From: Methanoregulaceae archaeon
Lineage (GTDB): Bacteria; Armatimonadota; Fimbriimonadia; Fimbriimonadales; Fimbriimonadaceae
Direction: 5' to 3'
NCBI GenBank assembly: GCA_020850325.1
Contig: JADZEW010000016.1
Coordinates: 1 to 64,000, forward strand
DNA length: 64,000 nucleotides
Shown here: piece by piece, positions 23,767-31,789 of the stretch
Layout of the letters: each line of letters starts with the position of its first letter
How positions within the stretch are numbered: position 1 is the first letter of the stretch
Translations under genes and position numbers: made by a program
Notes under the pieces: generated by a model
Seen by the model: the letters and a program-made list of their open reading frames with translations, nothing else
What the model was told of the DNA's origin: nothing
The model's database searches: none

Positions 23767-24225
23767 GTGGAATCGTACATCGGGATTCTCGTCTTGGTGG
23801 CGGTCGCGGCGATTGTCTGCGTCGCGATGGTCTCGCTCAGCTGGGTGCTGGGGCCAAAGAAGGTCACGCCCTACAAGAGTTCGCCTTACGAGTGCGGCGT
23901 GACGCCGGAGGGCTCGGCCCGCGAGCGCTTCCCGATCAAGTTCTATTTGGTCGCGATTCTCTTCATCTTGTTTGACATCGAAGTCATCTTCCTGTGGAGC
24001 TGGATGACCATCTATCGAGACTCCGAGGTCTCGTTCCAGCTGTTCAGCTTCATCGAGATGCTGGTCTACATGTCCACGTGGATTCTTGGCTACATTTATG
24101 CGGTTCGGGTCGGCGCAATCGACTGGGATGAGACCACATCCCTCGACCCCGCCAAGCTTGAGGACACGGTCCTGCCAAAGCTCGAAGCCAAGCCGGTACT
24201 GCAGCCCGCAACGGAGGGATCGTAA
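23767..24225 (+). CDS. nuoA: NADH-quinone oxidoreductase subunit A
   Basis: 152 residues from GTG. Three membrane spans (about 3-25, 60-82, 88-112) and the conserved [17 protein letters not shown] and [19 protein letters not shown] segments identify complex I subunit A. The C-terminal extension of about 35 residues after the third span is longer than in E. coli. nuoC begins 3 bases after the stop codon. Confidence 0.94.
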   Translation: MESYIGILVLVAVAAIVCVAMVSLSWVLGPKKVTPYKSSPYECGVTPEGSARERFPIKFYLVAILFILFDIEVIFLWSWMTIYRDSEVSFQLFSFIEMLVYMSTWILGYIYAVRVGAIDWDETTSLDPAKLEDTVLPKLEAKPVLQPATEGS

Positions 24226-24228
24226 CCC

Positions 24229-24834
24229 ATGGGCGCACCGATGGTGGGTGAAGAGCGGCTGGAGGCCGTGCGGGTTCGCGAGAAGCTGCCGAACGCGCTG
24301 ATCAAGGTCAAGACGTTCCGCGATGAGACGTTTCTGTGCGTGCGGCGCGAGTCCATCCGCGACGTCATCTCGTTGCTCAAGGACGATCCCGATCTCGACT
24401 ACAGCTACTTCTCGGAGTGCGTCGGGGCCGACTACAGCACATGGACGCACGAGCGCGACCTCGAGGGCCGATTCGAAGTTATCTACAACCTCATGTCGCT
24501 CAAACACTACTCGCGCATCTTCGTGAAGGTGGCGGTGGACGACGGGCAGACGATTCCTACGCTGAGAGACATCTTCCTGGGCGCCGAGTATCCCGAGCGC
24601 GAGATTGCCGACCTTTACGGCGTGGTGTTCGAGGGCAATACCGACCACCCCGGCCGGTTCCTTTTGCCTGACGACTGGATCGGCTTTCCGCTTCGCAAGG
24701 AGTATCCGCTCGGTGGCGAGGACGTGAACTTCGCCCGAGGCGACCGCGGCCCCGCGGTCGAGGACGTCTCTATGCCCCACGCGGGTGAGAGCTTCGAGGG
24801 CAAGACCGGCTCCGAAGACGTTTCGGGTCGGTAA
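24229..24834 (+). CDS. nuoC: NADH-quinone oxidoreductase subunit C
   Basis: 201 residues of the 30-kDa subunit family, with the signature YPEREIADLYGVVFEGNTDH then RFLLPDDW (about 124-152). It forms part of the hydrophilic arm of complex I. The C-terminal 35 residues are Gly/Asp/Glu-rich. In most bacteria nuoB lies between nuoA and nuoC; here the two are joined directly and the next gene is an unrelated minus-strand fic, so the remaining complex I genes must be elsewhere. Confidence 0.93.
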   Translation: MGAPMVGEERLEAVRVREKLPNALIKVKTFRDETFLCVRRESIRDVISLLKDDPDLDYSYFSECVGADYSTWTHERDLEGRFEVIYNLMSLKHYSRIFVKVAVDDGQTIPTLRDIFLGAEYPEREIADLYGVVFEGNTDHPGRFLLPDDWIGFPLRKEYPLGGEDVNFARGDRGPAVEDVSMPHAGESFEGKTGSEDVSGR

Positions 24835-24879
24835 ACACGTATTTGCTCCTCTTCTCCACTCGCGAGGAGCGGTTGGGTG

Positions 24880-26028
24880 CTATCCAAGAACTTCTAGAAT
24901 GTCTTTCGAAATGAAGACTTTGGGGGTGCGTTGCGATGGGAACTCGGCGAGAATTCCTAGCTCAACCAACTTGACAACGGCCATTTTTGCACCTGCGTAA
25001 GTTCGGGTTGTCGTCCTCGCTGCATCACTGACGGTCGTAGCTGGTGAGGAGAAGAGCATGTCCGTAAGTTCAAAGCACTGTGCGGATGCCTTTGCATCCT
25101 GCAACCTCTTCCTAAACTCCTCGCGCAGACTCATGAGTCGCTCTGATCGGCTGATTGCGTCCAACGCTTGAACCCTGACGGCCTCGAGAAAGAACGCAAA
25201 CCACCCTTCCCAATCTCCTTTCCGACTCACTTGGCTTAGTCGCTCGTAGTACTCCGACCTCCTGGCTTCGAAGAAGGCGCTTAGATAGAGCAAGGGTTCG
25301 GGCAAGAGCGGTCGCGATTCCACTGGGTCGGCGCACATCAACAGCGTGATGAGAAGCCTTCCGATACGCCCGTTGCCATCAAGAAACGGGTGGATAGCCT
25401 CGAACTGGTAGTGGACGATCGCGTATCTGATTAGGGCTGGCAGCGTGGGAGGCGAGTGCAAGTATGCCTCGAGGCGACCGAGATGGTCCATCAGGGCGGC
25501 GGGGGGCGGCGGAATGTAACTTGCTTCGTCCAGCGTACAGCCTGGGGCACCGATCCAGTTCTGCGACCTGCGGAACTCGCCAGGTGTCTTAGTCGGGTCG
25601 ACCAGCATCAAACGGTGCAGATCCCGTAGCAATCTCAAGCTGAGCGGAAAGTCCCTTAGAGATCTCAGGCCGTGCTCCAACGCCCGAACATAGTTCATTA
25701 CCTCGTTTACATCTGAAGTGTTTGCTTGACTCTGGTTGGACGCTTCAAAAATCAGTAGGTCTGAGAGGGATGCCTGAGTACCCTCAATCTTGCTCGAAAG
25801 CACAGCCTCCTTTCGCATGAATGGGCTGATCAGCAGGTGAGGATTAGGTAGGGTTTTTGCTACGCCTGCCAACTCGCTCAAGGCACGATCGGCTGCAGAT
25901 AGCGCGCTGTAGAGCTCCCAAGTTGGTCGAACTTCTGGGGGAACTTCACCAGGATGGGCGGCCAAGTAGCCGCTAGGCTCCTGGATGAGCTTCACGAAGG
26001 CGTTTGCGTCAAAATCCTCACGCTTCAT
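24880..26028 (-). CDS. Fic-family AMP transferase with internal inhibitory helix
   Basis: 382 residues. The complete active-site motif HPFLDGNGRIGR spans 213-224 (catalytic His, Mg-binding Asp, phosphate-binding loop). The N-terminal segment SSKIEG (78-83) matches the S/T-x-x-x-E-G/N inhibitory helix of class II Fic proteins, whose Glu blocks ATP; no separate antitoxin gene is adjacent. A winged-helix-like C-terminus (about 315-382) could bind DNA. The protein would AMPylate a cellular target. The coding sequence is A/T-richer than its neighbours and separates nuoAC from anything downstream, so it may be acquired. Confidence 0.92.
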   Translation of the reverse strand: MKREDFDANAFVKLIQEPSGYLAAHPGEVPPEVRPTWELYSALSAADRALSELAGVAKTLPNPHLLISPFMRKEAVLSSKIEGTQASLSDLLIFEASNQSQANTSDVNEVMNYVRALEHGLRSLRDFPLSLRLLRDLHRLMLVDPTKTPGEFRRSQNWIGAPGCTLDEASYIPPPPAALMDHLGRLEAYLHSPPTLPALIRYAIVHYQFEAIHPFLDGNGRIGRLLITLLMCADPVESRPLLPEPLLYLSAFFEARRSEYYERLSQVSRKGDWEGWFAFFLEAVRVQALDAISRSERLMSLREEFRKRLQDAKASAQCFELTDMLFSSPATTVSDAARTTTRTYAGAKMAVVKLVELGILAEFPSQRTPKVFISKDILEVLG

Positions 26029-26062
26029 CGCAACGCGATTGTACCGCGAGATTCAGTGGGCC

Positions 26063-26119
26063 ATTATACTTTGATCGTTAAAAATATAAGGTGGACGTAT
26101 GGATTGAAGCAAAGTATAA
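26063..26119 (-). promoter_or_regulatory. fic promoter region with an inverted repeat
   Basis: TTATACTTTG (26064-26073) and CAAAGTATAA (26110-26119) are perfect 10-base inverted copies 36 bases apart in a distinctly A/T-rich stretch. On the minus strand the first arm gives CAAAGTATAAT, with a consensus -10 TATAAT at 26068-26063, about 34 bases before the fic start. The symmetric second arm may be an operator half-site, possibly for the Fic winged-helix domain (inference). Confidence 0.5.
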
Positions 26120-26130
26120 CGTCGGCAGAT

Positions 26131-26670
26131 TCACGAGCGATCCGAAACGGGCCGATACGTCGCCTGAACCAAACCGCTCGGGAAACTGCGTGACCTCGTC
26201 AGCGTCCATCGCTGACGAAACTCGGGCAGGCCGTCGAACAGCCGCACTCCCTCACCCAGGATCATCGGCACCCAGGAGAGCGTTAGCTCATCGACGAGAC
26301 CTTCGGCGAGACCCTGCCGCACGATAGAGCCGCCGTCGAGATACACCCCGTGTACGCCTTCATCTCCGAGCTGGCTCAGGAGATCCGGGAGCGTTCCGTT
26401 GGCACATTCGACCCGATCGTCATCAATCTCCCCATGAGTCATGACGAGGCAGCGCTTACCCTCGAAAGGCCACGGGTCGAAGTTGGCGATCGCGTCGTAG
26501 GTGTTCCGGCCCATAAGCAGCGCGTCGGTCTTGGCCATGAGATCCGCGTAGCCGGTGTCCTCCGGCGGATCGGTACTCACGCATTCCAGCCACGAGAGAT
26601 CATGGTCTCTCCCCGCGATGCAGCCATCGAGGCTGACTCCCAGAAACACGCGGACGATGGGCCGATGCAT
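26131..26670 (-). CDS. RibD C-terminal/dihydrofolate reductase-like protein
   Basis: 179 residues of the RibD_C (bacterial bifunctional deaminase-reductase C-terminal) family: VRVFLGVSLDGCIAG at the start, DALLMGRNTYDAI (about 49-61) and YLDGGSIVRQGLAEGLVDEL (about 109-128, NADPH-binding GG). Stand-alone members are NADPH-dependent reductases of uncertain substrate; this one lacks the deaminase half needed for riboflavin synthesis. It lies between fic and tmRNA with no obvious partner. Confidence 0.85.
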   Translation of the reverse strand: MHRPIVRVFLGVSLDGCIAGRDHDLSWLECVSTDPPEDTGYADLMAKTDALLMGRNTYDAIANFDPWPFEGKRCLVMTHGEIDDDRVECANGTLPDLLSQLGDEGVHGVYLDGGSIVRQGLAEGLVDELTLSWVPMILGEGVRLFDGLPEFRQRWTLTRSRSFPSGLVQATYRPVSDRS

Positions 26671-26683
26671 GAGTGAAGAACTT

Positions 26684-27040
26684 TGGTGGAGGCGGCGGGA
26701 ATTGAACCCGCTTCCAAAACCGTCGCCCCTTCCGTTACCACGAGCGTCTCCCCTGTTCTTTTCTCGGCGGCGATCTCTCCCGGGGCCGGCTGATCACTCG
26801 CTCAGTTCGATTTATTTAACCAGGCTTGCTACGAACAGAAGCTCACCCAGCGGTCCGGATTTGATTAGACCCGAACTCTCCCCTACCGGCTCGAGGAGGG
26901 CGGATCCGCAGTCCTAGTAACTAGGCCGCGAAGGCGTAATTGTTATTCGCAACTACTTGTTTTGCCGCTTTTAACGAGGCCAACGGCGCCTCGGCTCGCA
27001 ACTGAAAGTCGAACCGGCCCTGTCGAACCCGTTCGCCCCC
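26684..27040 (-). ncRNA. ssrA: Transfer-messenger RNA (tmRNA)
   Basis: 357 bases. The 5' end GGGGGCG (27040 downwards) pairs with CGCCTCC near the 3' end, which finishes with the T-arm GCGGGTTCAATTCCCGC and an encoded CCA (26684-26686). The 5' part GAACGGGTTCGACAGG is the usual tmRNA opening. The tag frame occupies 26965-26921: codons give AKQVVANNNYAFAA then TAG, followed by a second in-frame-like TAG region. The tag ends in the hydrophobic AFAA expected to be read by ClpXP. It rescues stalled ribosomes together with SmpB, which is not in the window. Confidence 0.95.
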
Positions 27041-27071
27041 AACTGTCTGATCATTATGACGCTAGGCACGC

Positions 27072-27947
27072 CTAACCCGTTCCCGACAGCAGGGCTTTCG
27101 CTCGGGCGATGGAGCGGGGAACCGCGGTCAGGCAGTCTTCGGTGCCTTCGTATTCCACGCTGAGCCAGCCGTCGAATCCAGCATCTCGCAGCGCGTCAAG
27201 ACAACCCGCGAGGTCGACAACGCCTTCGCCGAGACACGAGCCCAAGTAGCGCTTCCCCGCCAATGAGGTGAACGCCCAGCCCTCGTGGCTCGCGGGAGCT
27301 TCCGAGAAATCCTTGAAATGCGCCATGTAGGCGAAGGCGGCTTCAGCCCGAACGGCATCGGCGGGCGAATCGTCGACCAGCACGAAGTTGCCGAAGTCGG
27401 GGTTTGCGCCCAGCGCGGCGTGGCCCGTTCGGTCGCGCACTTCTTCGATCAGTGCGCGCACCTGCTCGCCCCGTCCCGCCAGTTTTCCGTGATTCTCTAG
27501 CGCCAGCTTCATGCCACGCTCGTGCGCATAATCCGCTCCCGAACAGAGTCCTTCGACGATCCACGCCCGGGCATCCTCGAAGGTGATGCCCTCGCGCACA
27601 TCGCCGGCAAACACGCGAACGACGCCCGCGCCGTAGTGAAGCGCTTCGTCAACGCCGAACCGGATACGATCAACCTGAGCTTCGCGATCTGCAGGATCGG
27701 ACTGGGCGAGATTGTTTCCCACCGAGAAGATCGGAACCGGCAACCCGGTCTCGGCCAGCGCTAGTGCCGCCAAGCCTCGGTCGTGATCGCGGGCTTCTTC
27801 ATCGCGGCCGTTGTCCTTGTAGAAGAAGTCGAGCAGTTCCACCCCTTCCGCCCCATCCGCCTTGGCGCGATGGATGAAGCTGGGAAGGTCGATACGGCCA
27901 TCCTTGACCGCCCCAAAGTAGGAATACATCGAAACCGCGAGACGCAT
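27072..27947 (-). CDS. Sugar phosphate isomerase/epimerase, TIM barrel
   Basis: 291 residues of the AP endonuclease 2/xylose isomerase-like family. The N-terminus MRLAVSMYSYFGAVK, GAEGVELLDFFY, ALENHGKLAG (about 154-163, metal-binding Glu-x-H), ALGANPDFGNFVL and LSVEYEGTED place the metal ligands on successive barrel strands. Members isomerise or epimerise sugars or inosose compounds. The Gfo/Idh protein at 220 is a common partner class but is far away. The stop-start junction with the upstream zinc-ribbon gene is a 1-base overlap, so both are cotranscribed. Confidence 0.87.
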   Translation of the reverse strand: MRLAVSMYSYFGAVKDGRIDLPSFIHRAKADGAEGVELLDFFYKDNGRDEEARDHDRGLAALALAETGLPVPIFSVGNNLAQSDPADREAQVDRIRFGVDEALHYGAGVVRVFAGDVREGITFEDARAWIVEGLCSGADYAHERGMKLALENHGKLAGRGEQVRALIEEVRDRTGHAALGANPDFGNFVLVDDSPADAVRAEAAFAYMAHFKDFSEAPASHEGWAFTSLAGKRYLGSCLGEGVVDLAGCLDALRDAGFDGWLSVEYEGTEDCLTAVPRSIARAKALLSGTG

Positions 27948-28165
27948 CAGGCCTCGTTTGTTTCGGCTTCGACTTCGGCTTCGACTTCAACCTCGGCTTC
28001 AGGCTCATCGAGCTTGGCTGAGGGGTGGAGGGCTTCGTCGAAGTTAATGAAGGCGATGTTCTTCGTCTGCCGATTCGGGCAGTTGTTGCACACGAACTCC
28101 ACCTTGATCCCCTGCATCCAATCCGGAATCTTCTCGATCGCTTTCCCGCACGAACATCGAACCAT
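27947..28165 (-). CDS. Small zinc-ribbon-like protein
   Basis: 72 residues. Residues 4-32 hold CSCGKAIEK and FVCNNCPNRQ, four to five cysteines in a C-x-C...C-x-x-C arrangement typical of a treble-clef or ribbon zinc site. The C-terminal third is an acidic repeat (EPEAEVEVEAEVEAE) encoded by tandem six-base units. GGAAAG lies 6 bases before the ATG. It is cotranscribed with the isomerase gene and overlaps the 3' part of the upstream membrane protein gene in another frame. No function can be assigned. Confidence 0.7.
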   Translation of the reverse strand: MVRCSCGKAIEKIPDWMQGIKVEFVCNNCPNRQTKNIAFINFDEALHPSAKLDEPEAEVEVEAEVEAETNEA

Positions 28166-28430
28166 GATTACTTTCCTTGCCGGTCGTTTCGCCCACCACC
28201 TCTCGGTAATGTTGGACGGTTTGGCGGTGGCTCAGCAAGCCGTTGACCAGCATCAAAACGGCTCCCGAAAAGTAGATCAGCACCACCAGATGATCTTCAC
28301 GCTTCTGGCCGGGATCGCGAATGGCGTCGGGACCTTTGATCAGCCCGACAACCCCGACCACAAACAGGATCGCCGCAATCCAGAAATACGTGTTCTTCCA
28401 CCAGGTGGGAACGGGAGGGGTGCGGCTCAC
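28044..28430 (-). CDS. Small two-span membrane protein
   Basis: 128 residues. Two hydrophobic segments (about 16-32, FWIAAILFVVGVVGLI, and 47-62, LVVLIYFSGAVLMLVNGLL) are separated by a basic loop and followed by a charged tail. The last 41 codons (28165-28044) overlap the zinc-ribbon gene in a different frame and look like run-on without conserved character, so the functional part probably ends near residue 85. Alternatively a frameshift moved the original stop. No family recognised. Confidence 0.6.
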   Translation of the reverse strand: MSRTPPVPTWWKNTYFWIAAILFVVGVVGLIKGPDAIRDPGQKREDHLVVLIYFSGAVLMLVNGLLSHRQTVQHYREVVGETTGKESNHGSMFVRESDREDSGLDAGDQGGVRVQQLPESADEEHRLH

Positions 28431-28463
28431 AAGCGAAGAGTATACCGCTTGGGGGTTTCAGAC

Positions 28464-28649
28464 TCAAACCCGAAGGTCGATTTGCTGCCCTTTGCCCGAG
28501 AGCATCTTCAGCATCTCGGCAGCTTGCGCTTCCTGAGATTGAAGCGACTTCTTGAGCAGAGCCACCTGGAGTTGGGCTCTCATGCCGTCGGTCGCGTCCG
28601 CACTCTGCACAGCTTGCAGGGCGGCTTGGGTTGCGCCATTGATGTTCAT
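28464..28649 (-). CDS. YjfB-like putative motility protein
   Basis: 61 residues from ATG 28649 (a longer frame upstream lacks family-like sequence). The protein is one amphipathic helix-rich unit: LQVALLKKSLQSQEAQAAEM then LKMLSG resembles the short YjfB_motility family (start M-x-I, then ...VALLKKAMDxxxxQAxxLLxxM). Members occur in flagellated bacteria; the function is not established. With motA/motB at 14566-16525 it hints at a flagellated host. Moderate confidence because the protein is so short. Confidence 0.6.
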   Translation of the reverse strand: MNINGATQAALQAVQSADATDGMRAQLQVALLKKSLQSQEAQAAEMLKMLSGKGQQIDLRV

Positions 28650-28650
28650 C

Positions 28651-28881
28651 GCCAGACGTAGTGTCGGCAGATTGGGGCGATTCCTGCAGGGGGTAGGTGT
28701 TCCCACCCGTCAACCTCATGCGTTGTAGGCGAGGGATGCGTTGTGCCCTCGCATCGCATATGATTCGACCGCGAACACCTAGGTCGGCACCCAACTACGA
28801 TCTTGCTCCAAATGAGAGATGGCTGGGTCAGGGCACAACACATACCTCACCCACAAACCAAGTTGGGGTCGAGCGTTCCGG
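28651..28881. repeat. Intergenic region with two inverted family A repeats
   Basis: Copy 3 (28723-28752, TTGTAGGCGAGGGATGCGTT...) and copy 4 (28827-28857, GTCAGGGCACAACACATACC...) are inverted relative to each other about 75 bases apart. This is the arrangement of a bacterial interspersed mosaic element and would fold into a large cruciform or RNA hairpin between two minus-strand genes. No open frame here looks coding. Confidence 0.7.
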
Positions 28882-29553
28882 CTAGTTCCGGAACACCCAT
28901 TCCTCAAGGTCGCTGGGAGACACGCGGTGGGCGGCAGGCTCGGTGTCCTCGACGAGTTGCTCGTCGATGAGGGGGATCAGCCCGGCGAGCCGGTCCAAGG
29001 TGTCGGTCATCTCCAGCATCCGCTGCTTGTCCAGGTTCGATATCGGCAGCGTGTTTGCGATTGCGAACGAGAGATGCAACGGCTCGTCGGGCAGACGGAC
29101 CCGCACCTCCATGTCGCGGCGCGCCAACTTCATCTTCACCCAGGACTGAAAATCCTCACGGGCTCGCATAACGAGTGCATCCCGGCGCGGCGAGTCCTCA
29201 AGCTCGATCTCCTCGACTTGCTCGACGAATCCGACCAGATAGGGCTTGGACTCCTCCAGGCGCCGGATTCGGAATCGCTCGGAGCCATGAACCTGGATGT
29301 CCATCGTGCCGTCGTCGTAGCTGTCGACCTTGAGGATACGCACCAGTGTGCCAACCAAATGGGGGTCGGCCGGACCGCCGACTTCGGTGCCGCTGCGGAT
29401 CAAAACAATGCCCAGCGGACGGTCTTCGCGCAAGCAGTCGTGAACTAATTGGCGGTAGCGTTCTTCAAACACATGGAGCCGCATCGGCACGAAGGGGAAC
29501 AGCACCGTGCTGATCGGAAAGAGGGGCAGTTCTTCAAGTGGCGGTTGGGCCAT
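28882..29553 (-). CDS. LON substrate-binding domain protein
   Basis: 223 residues. The N-terminal domain (1-120) matches the Lon protease substrate-binding (PUA-like) fold: ELPLFPISTVLFPFVPMRLH, FEERYRQLVHDCL and GTLVRILKVDSYDDGTMDI. The ATPase and protease domains are absent, as in stand-alone LON-domain proteins, and the rest is helical. These proteins may act as substrate adaptors or regulators. Minus-strand -10 TATAAT at 29570-29565 lies 11 bases before the ATG. Divergent from the histidine kinase. Confidence 0.9.
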   Translation of the reverse strand: MAQPPLEELPLFPISTVLFPFVPMRLHVFEERYRQLVHDCLREDRPLGIVLIRSGTEVGGPADPHLVGTLVRILKVDSYDDGTMDIQVHGSERFRIRRLEESKPYLVGFVEQVEEIELEDSPRRDALVMRAREDFQSWVKMKLARRDMEVRVRLPDEPLHLSFAIANTLPISNLDKQRMLEMTDTLDRLAGLIPLIDEQLVEDTEPAAHRVSPSDLEEWVFRN

Positions 29554-29614
29554 GCCTGTATTGCATTATAACGCCCGTTCCGCTAAATCCCCTTTGGGAT
29601 GCGGAAGGTAATCT

Positions 29615-31357
29615 ATGGGGGATTTGTCGGATATGATTGGAGCAACGGAGAGTATGTCGGAACCCAACGAGCTGCCCGAATCGGATGAGTTGCTGAAGCA
29701 GCTCGAGGATGCGAAGAACCGCATCCAAGAACTGGAGACCAGACTCTCATCGGAGAGTAGGCAACACGCGAGAGCGGAAGGACAGCTTGAAGTCACTCCG
29801 ATTAATGAAGCGGACGTCACCCTGCGCCGGCTTGTCCAGCGCATCGCGATGATCCTCCAGGCCGAGAAAATCGCGATCATGTTCTACGACCGCGAGCGCG
29901 GCGAACTGATCGGCATCCCACCCGCTTACGGCATCGAAGAGGATCGCTTGTCCTTGTTCCGGGTCCGAGCCACGCAAGGTGTCTCGGGTCAGGTGTTCCG
30001 CGACAGCGAGCCGCTGATCTTCCACGACGCGACCAACGATCCGCGCACCCAGAAGGACCCGTTCTCGTTGCTGCACGTCTCGAACGGAATCACGGTCCCG
30101 CTCGTCATCGAGAAGCGAGACGAAGAGAACCGAGTCATCGAGCGCACGACGATCGGCGTCTTGCACGCGTTCAATAAGCGCCACGGTGAGGATTTCAATG
30201 ACGAGGACGTTCGCCTCCTCGAGCGGATGGCGCGAAACGTCGGCTCGATTATCGCCAATCTCCAGCTCTACCGAGAGGTTGTTGAAGAGCGCGAAGAACT
30301 CCTCCAGACGTTCGAGTCTCTCGCTGCAGGTCTTATGCTGGTCTCGCCCGAAGGGCGCATCAGCCAGATCAACGCTTCTGCCCGTGCGATCTTCGGCATC
30401 GACGCTGAGGCGCTGGGTAAGAACTACCTGGACGTCATCCGCGACGATAATCGCGACCAGCTCCGCGAAGTGCTTCAGTCCGCGATGCGCGGCGACGAGA
30501 ACATCAGCCAGGACATCATCGTCAATATCGCCAACGTCGAGCGGCACTACCAAGTGCAGGCCGCGCAGGTGCGAAGCGACGAAGGCAAGGACCTCGGCGT
30601 GGTCGCCATCTTCATCGACGTCACCGATATTCGGATGATCGACAAGATGAAGTCCAGCTTCGTCGCGATGGCATCGCACGAGTTGCGCACTCCGCTCACC
30701 GCGATCAAGGGCTTTGTCAGCACGTTGCTCATGGACGACGGCTTCTCTAACGAAGAGCGCCGGGAGTTCTACATGATCATTGATCAGGAGTGCGACCGGT
30801 TGACGCGCCTCATCAACGACTTGCTGAACACTTCGCGCATCGAAGCCGGTGAGTCGCTGAAACCGAACTACACTCGGGTCGATGCCAAAGCGTTGCTGGA
30901 AAAAGTCGTTCTCATTCAGCGACAGTCGACGCACAAGCACCAGATCAAGCTGGACATTCGAAGCGAAATCCCGAAAATCATCGGCGACGAGGACAAGCTC
31001 GACCAGATTCTCACCAACCTGCTCAACAACGCGATCAAGTACTCACCCAACGGGGGCGACATTACGGTTCATGCCGTGGTAGAGGACGATCATCTTTTGG
31101 TCGGCGTCGAGGACCAGGGACTCGGCATTCCCAAGGACCACCAGGCCAAGGTTTTCGACAAGTTCCACCGAGTCAACAATGAAGACAATCGGCGGATCTA
31201 CGGCACCGGTCTCGGGCTGTACTTGGTCAAGCACCTGGTCGAGTCCGTCCACATGGGCAAGATCTGGGTGGAGTCGGAAGTCGGAAAGGGTTCGACGTTC
31301 CTCTTCCGCATCCCGATCGAGATCGACATCGAGAACGCGAAGGCGATCAACCACTAG
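29615..31357 (+). CDS. GAF/PAS sensor histidine kinase
   Basis: 580 residues with GGAAGG 6 bases before ATG 29615. A coiled-coil-like segment (about 15-55) is followed by a GAF domain (about 70-215, ligand sensor), a PAS domain (about 225-340), HisKA with SHELRTPLTAIKGFV (H355 autophosphorylated), and HATPase with N (NLLNNAIKYSPNGG), G1 (DQGLGIPKD), F (FDKFHRV) and G2 (GTGLGLYLV) boxes. No membrane segment is visible, so it is a soluble kinase. No response regulator is adjacent. The thioesterase gene follows after 3 bases, suggesting cotranscription. Confidence 0.95.
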   Translation: MGDLSDMIGATESMSEPNELPESDELLKQLEDAKNRIQELETRLSSESRQHARAEGQLEVTPINEADVTLRRLVQRIAMILQAEKIAIMFYDRERGELIGIPPAYGIEEDRLSLFRVRATQGVSGQVFRDSEPLIFHDATNDPRTQKDPFSLLHVSNGITVPLVIEKRDEENRVIERTTIGVLHAFNKRHGEDFNDEDVRLLERMARNVGSIIANLQLYREVVEEREELLQTFESLAAGLMLVSPEGRISQINASARAIFGIDAEALGKNYLDVIRDDNRDQLREVLQSAMRGDENISQDIIVNIANVERHYQVQAAQVRSDEGKDLGVVAIFIDVTDIRMIDKMKSSFVAMASHELRTPLTAIKGFVSTLLMDDGFSNEERREFYMIIDQECDRLTRLINDLLNTSRIEAGESLKPNYTRVDAKALLEKVVLIQRQSTHKHQIKLDIRSEIPKIIGDEDKLDQILTNLLNNAIKYSPNGGDITVHAVVEDDHLLVGVEDQGLGIPKDHQAKVFDKFHRVNNEDNRRIYGTGLGLYLVKHLVESVHMGKIWVESEVGKGSTFLFRIPIEIDIENAKAINH

Positions 31358-31360
31358 CCC

Positions 31361-31789
31361 GTGCGTACGGTCACGCTAGAGTCCATTCGGGTTCGCTACG
31401 GCGAGACCGACCAGATGGGCCACGCCTATTACGCCAACTACTTGTATTGGTTCGAGCAAGCGCGCGGAGCGTGGTGTCGCGATCGGGGTTTCACCTACAA
31501 CCAGTTGGAGGGCATGGGCTACTTGCTGCCCGTGGTCGAGGTTCATGCCCGTTACAAGGGGGAGATCCGGTACGACGACCTCATCACCGTCAAGGTTTCG
31601 ATGCCCGAGATCAAGCGGGCAGCGATGCGGTTTGAGTACCAGATCGTCGATGGCGATGGCCGCCTGCTAACCGAAGGGTACACGTGGCACGTGCTGATGG
31701 GCTCGGAGCGCAAAGCGATCTCGATTCCTCCCGAGGTGCGCGAAATGCTCGATCGCGATCCCGATGCCTTCGAAACGGTGACCGACTAG
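31361..31789 (+). CDS. Hotdog-fold acyl-CoA thioesterase (YbgC/FadM-like)
   Basis: 142 residues from GTG. The active-site segment GETDQMGHAYYANYLYWFEQ (about 14-33, Asp and His/Tyr of the 4-hydroxybenzoyl-CoA thioesterase family) and MRFEYQIVDGDGRLLTEGY are typical. It hydrolyses acyl-CoA or acyl-ACP thioesters; the substrate is unassigned. It directly follows the histidine kinase gene and its last bases overlap the convergent DUF3817 gene. Confidence 0.88.
   Translation: MRTVTLESIRVRYGETDQMGHAYYANYLYWFEQARGAWCRDRGFTYNQLEGMGYLLPVVEVHARYKGEIRYDDLITVKVSMPEIKRAAMRFEYQIVDGDGRLLTEGYTWHVLMGSERKAISIPPEVREMLDRDPDAFETVTD

Noticed and set aside
23671-24780. Minus-strand frame of 369 codons opposite nuoA-nuoC
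   Set aside because: Antisense to conserved complex I subunits; its translation is an Asp/His/Val-rich shadow.
26555-26917. Plus-strand frame through the tmRNA gene
   Set aside because: The sequence is fully explained by tmRNA on the minus strand; the frame has no protein-like features.
27959-28000. Tandem GGCTTCGACTTC-type repeats as a possible minisatellite
   Set aside because: They encode the acidic Glu/Val/Ala tail of the zinc-ribbon protein in frame; codon-level repetition explains them.
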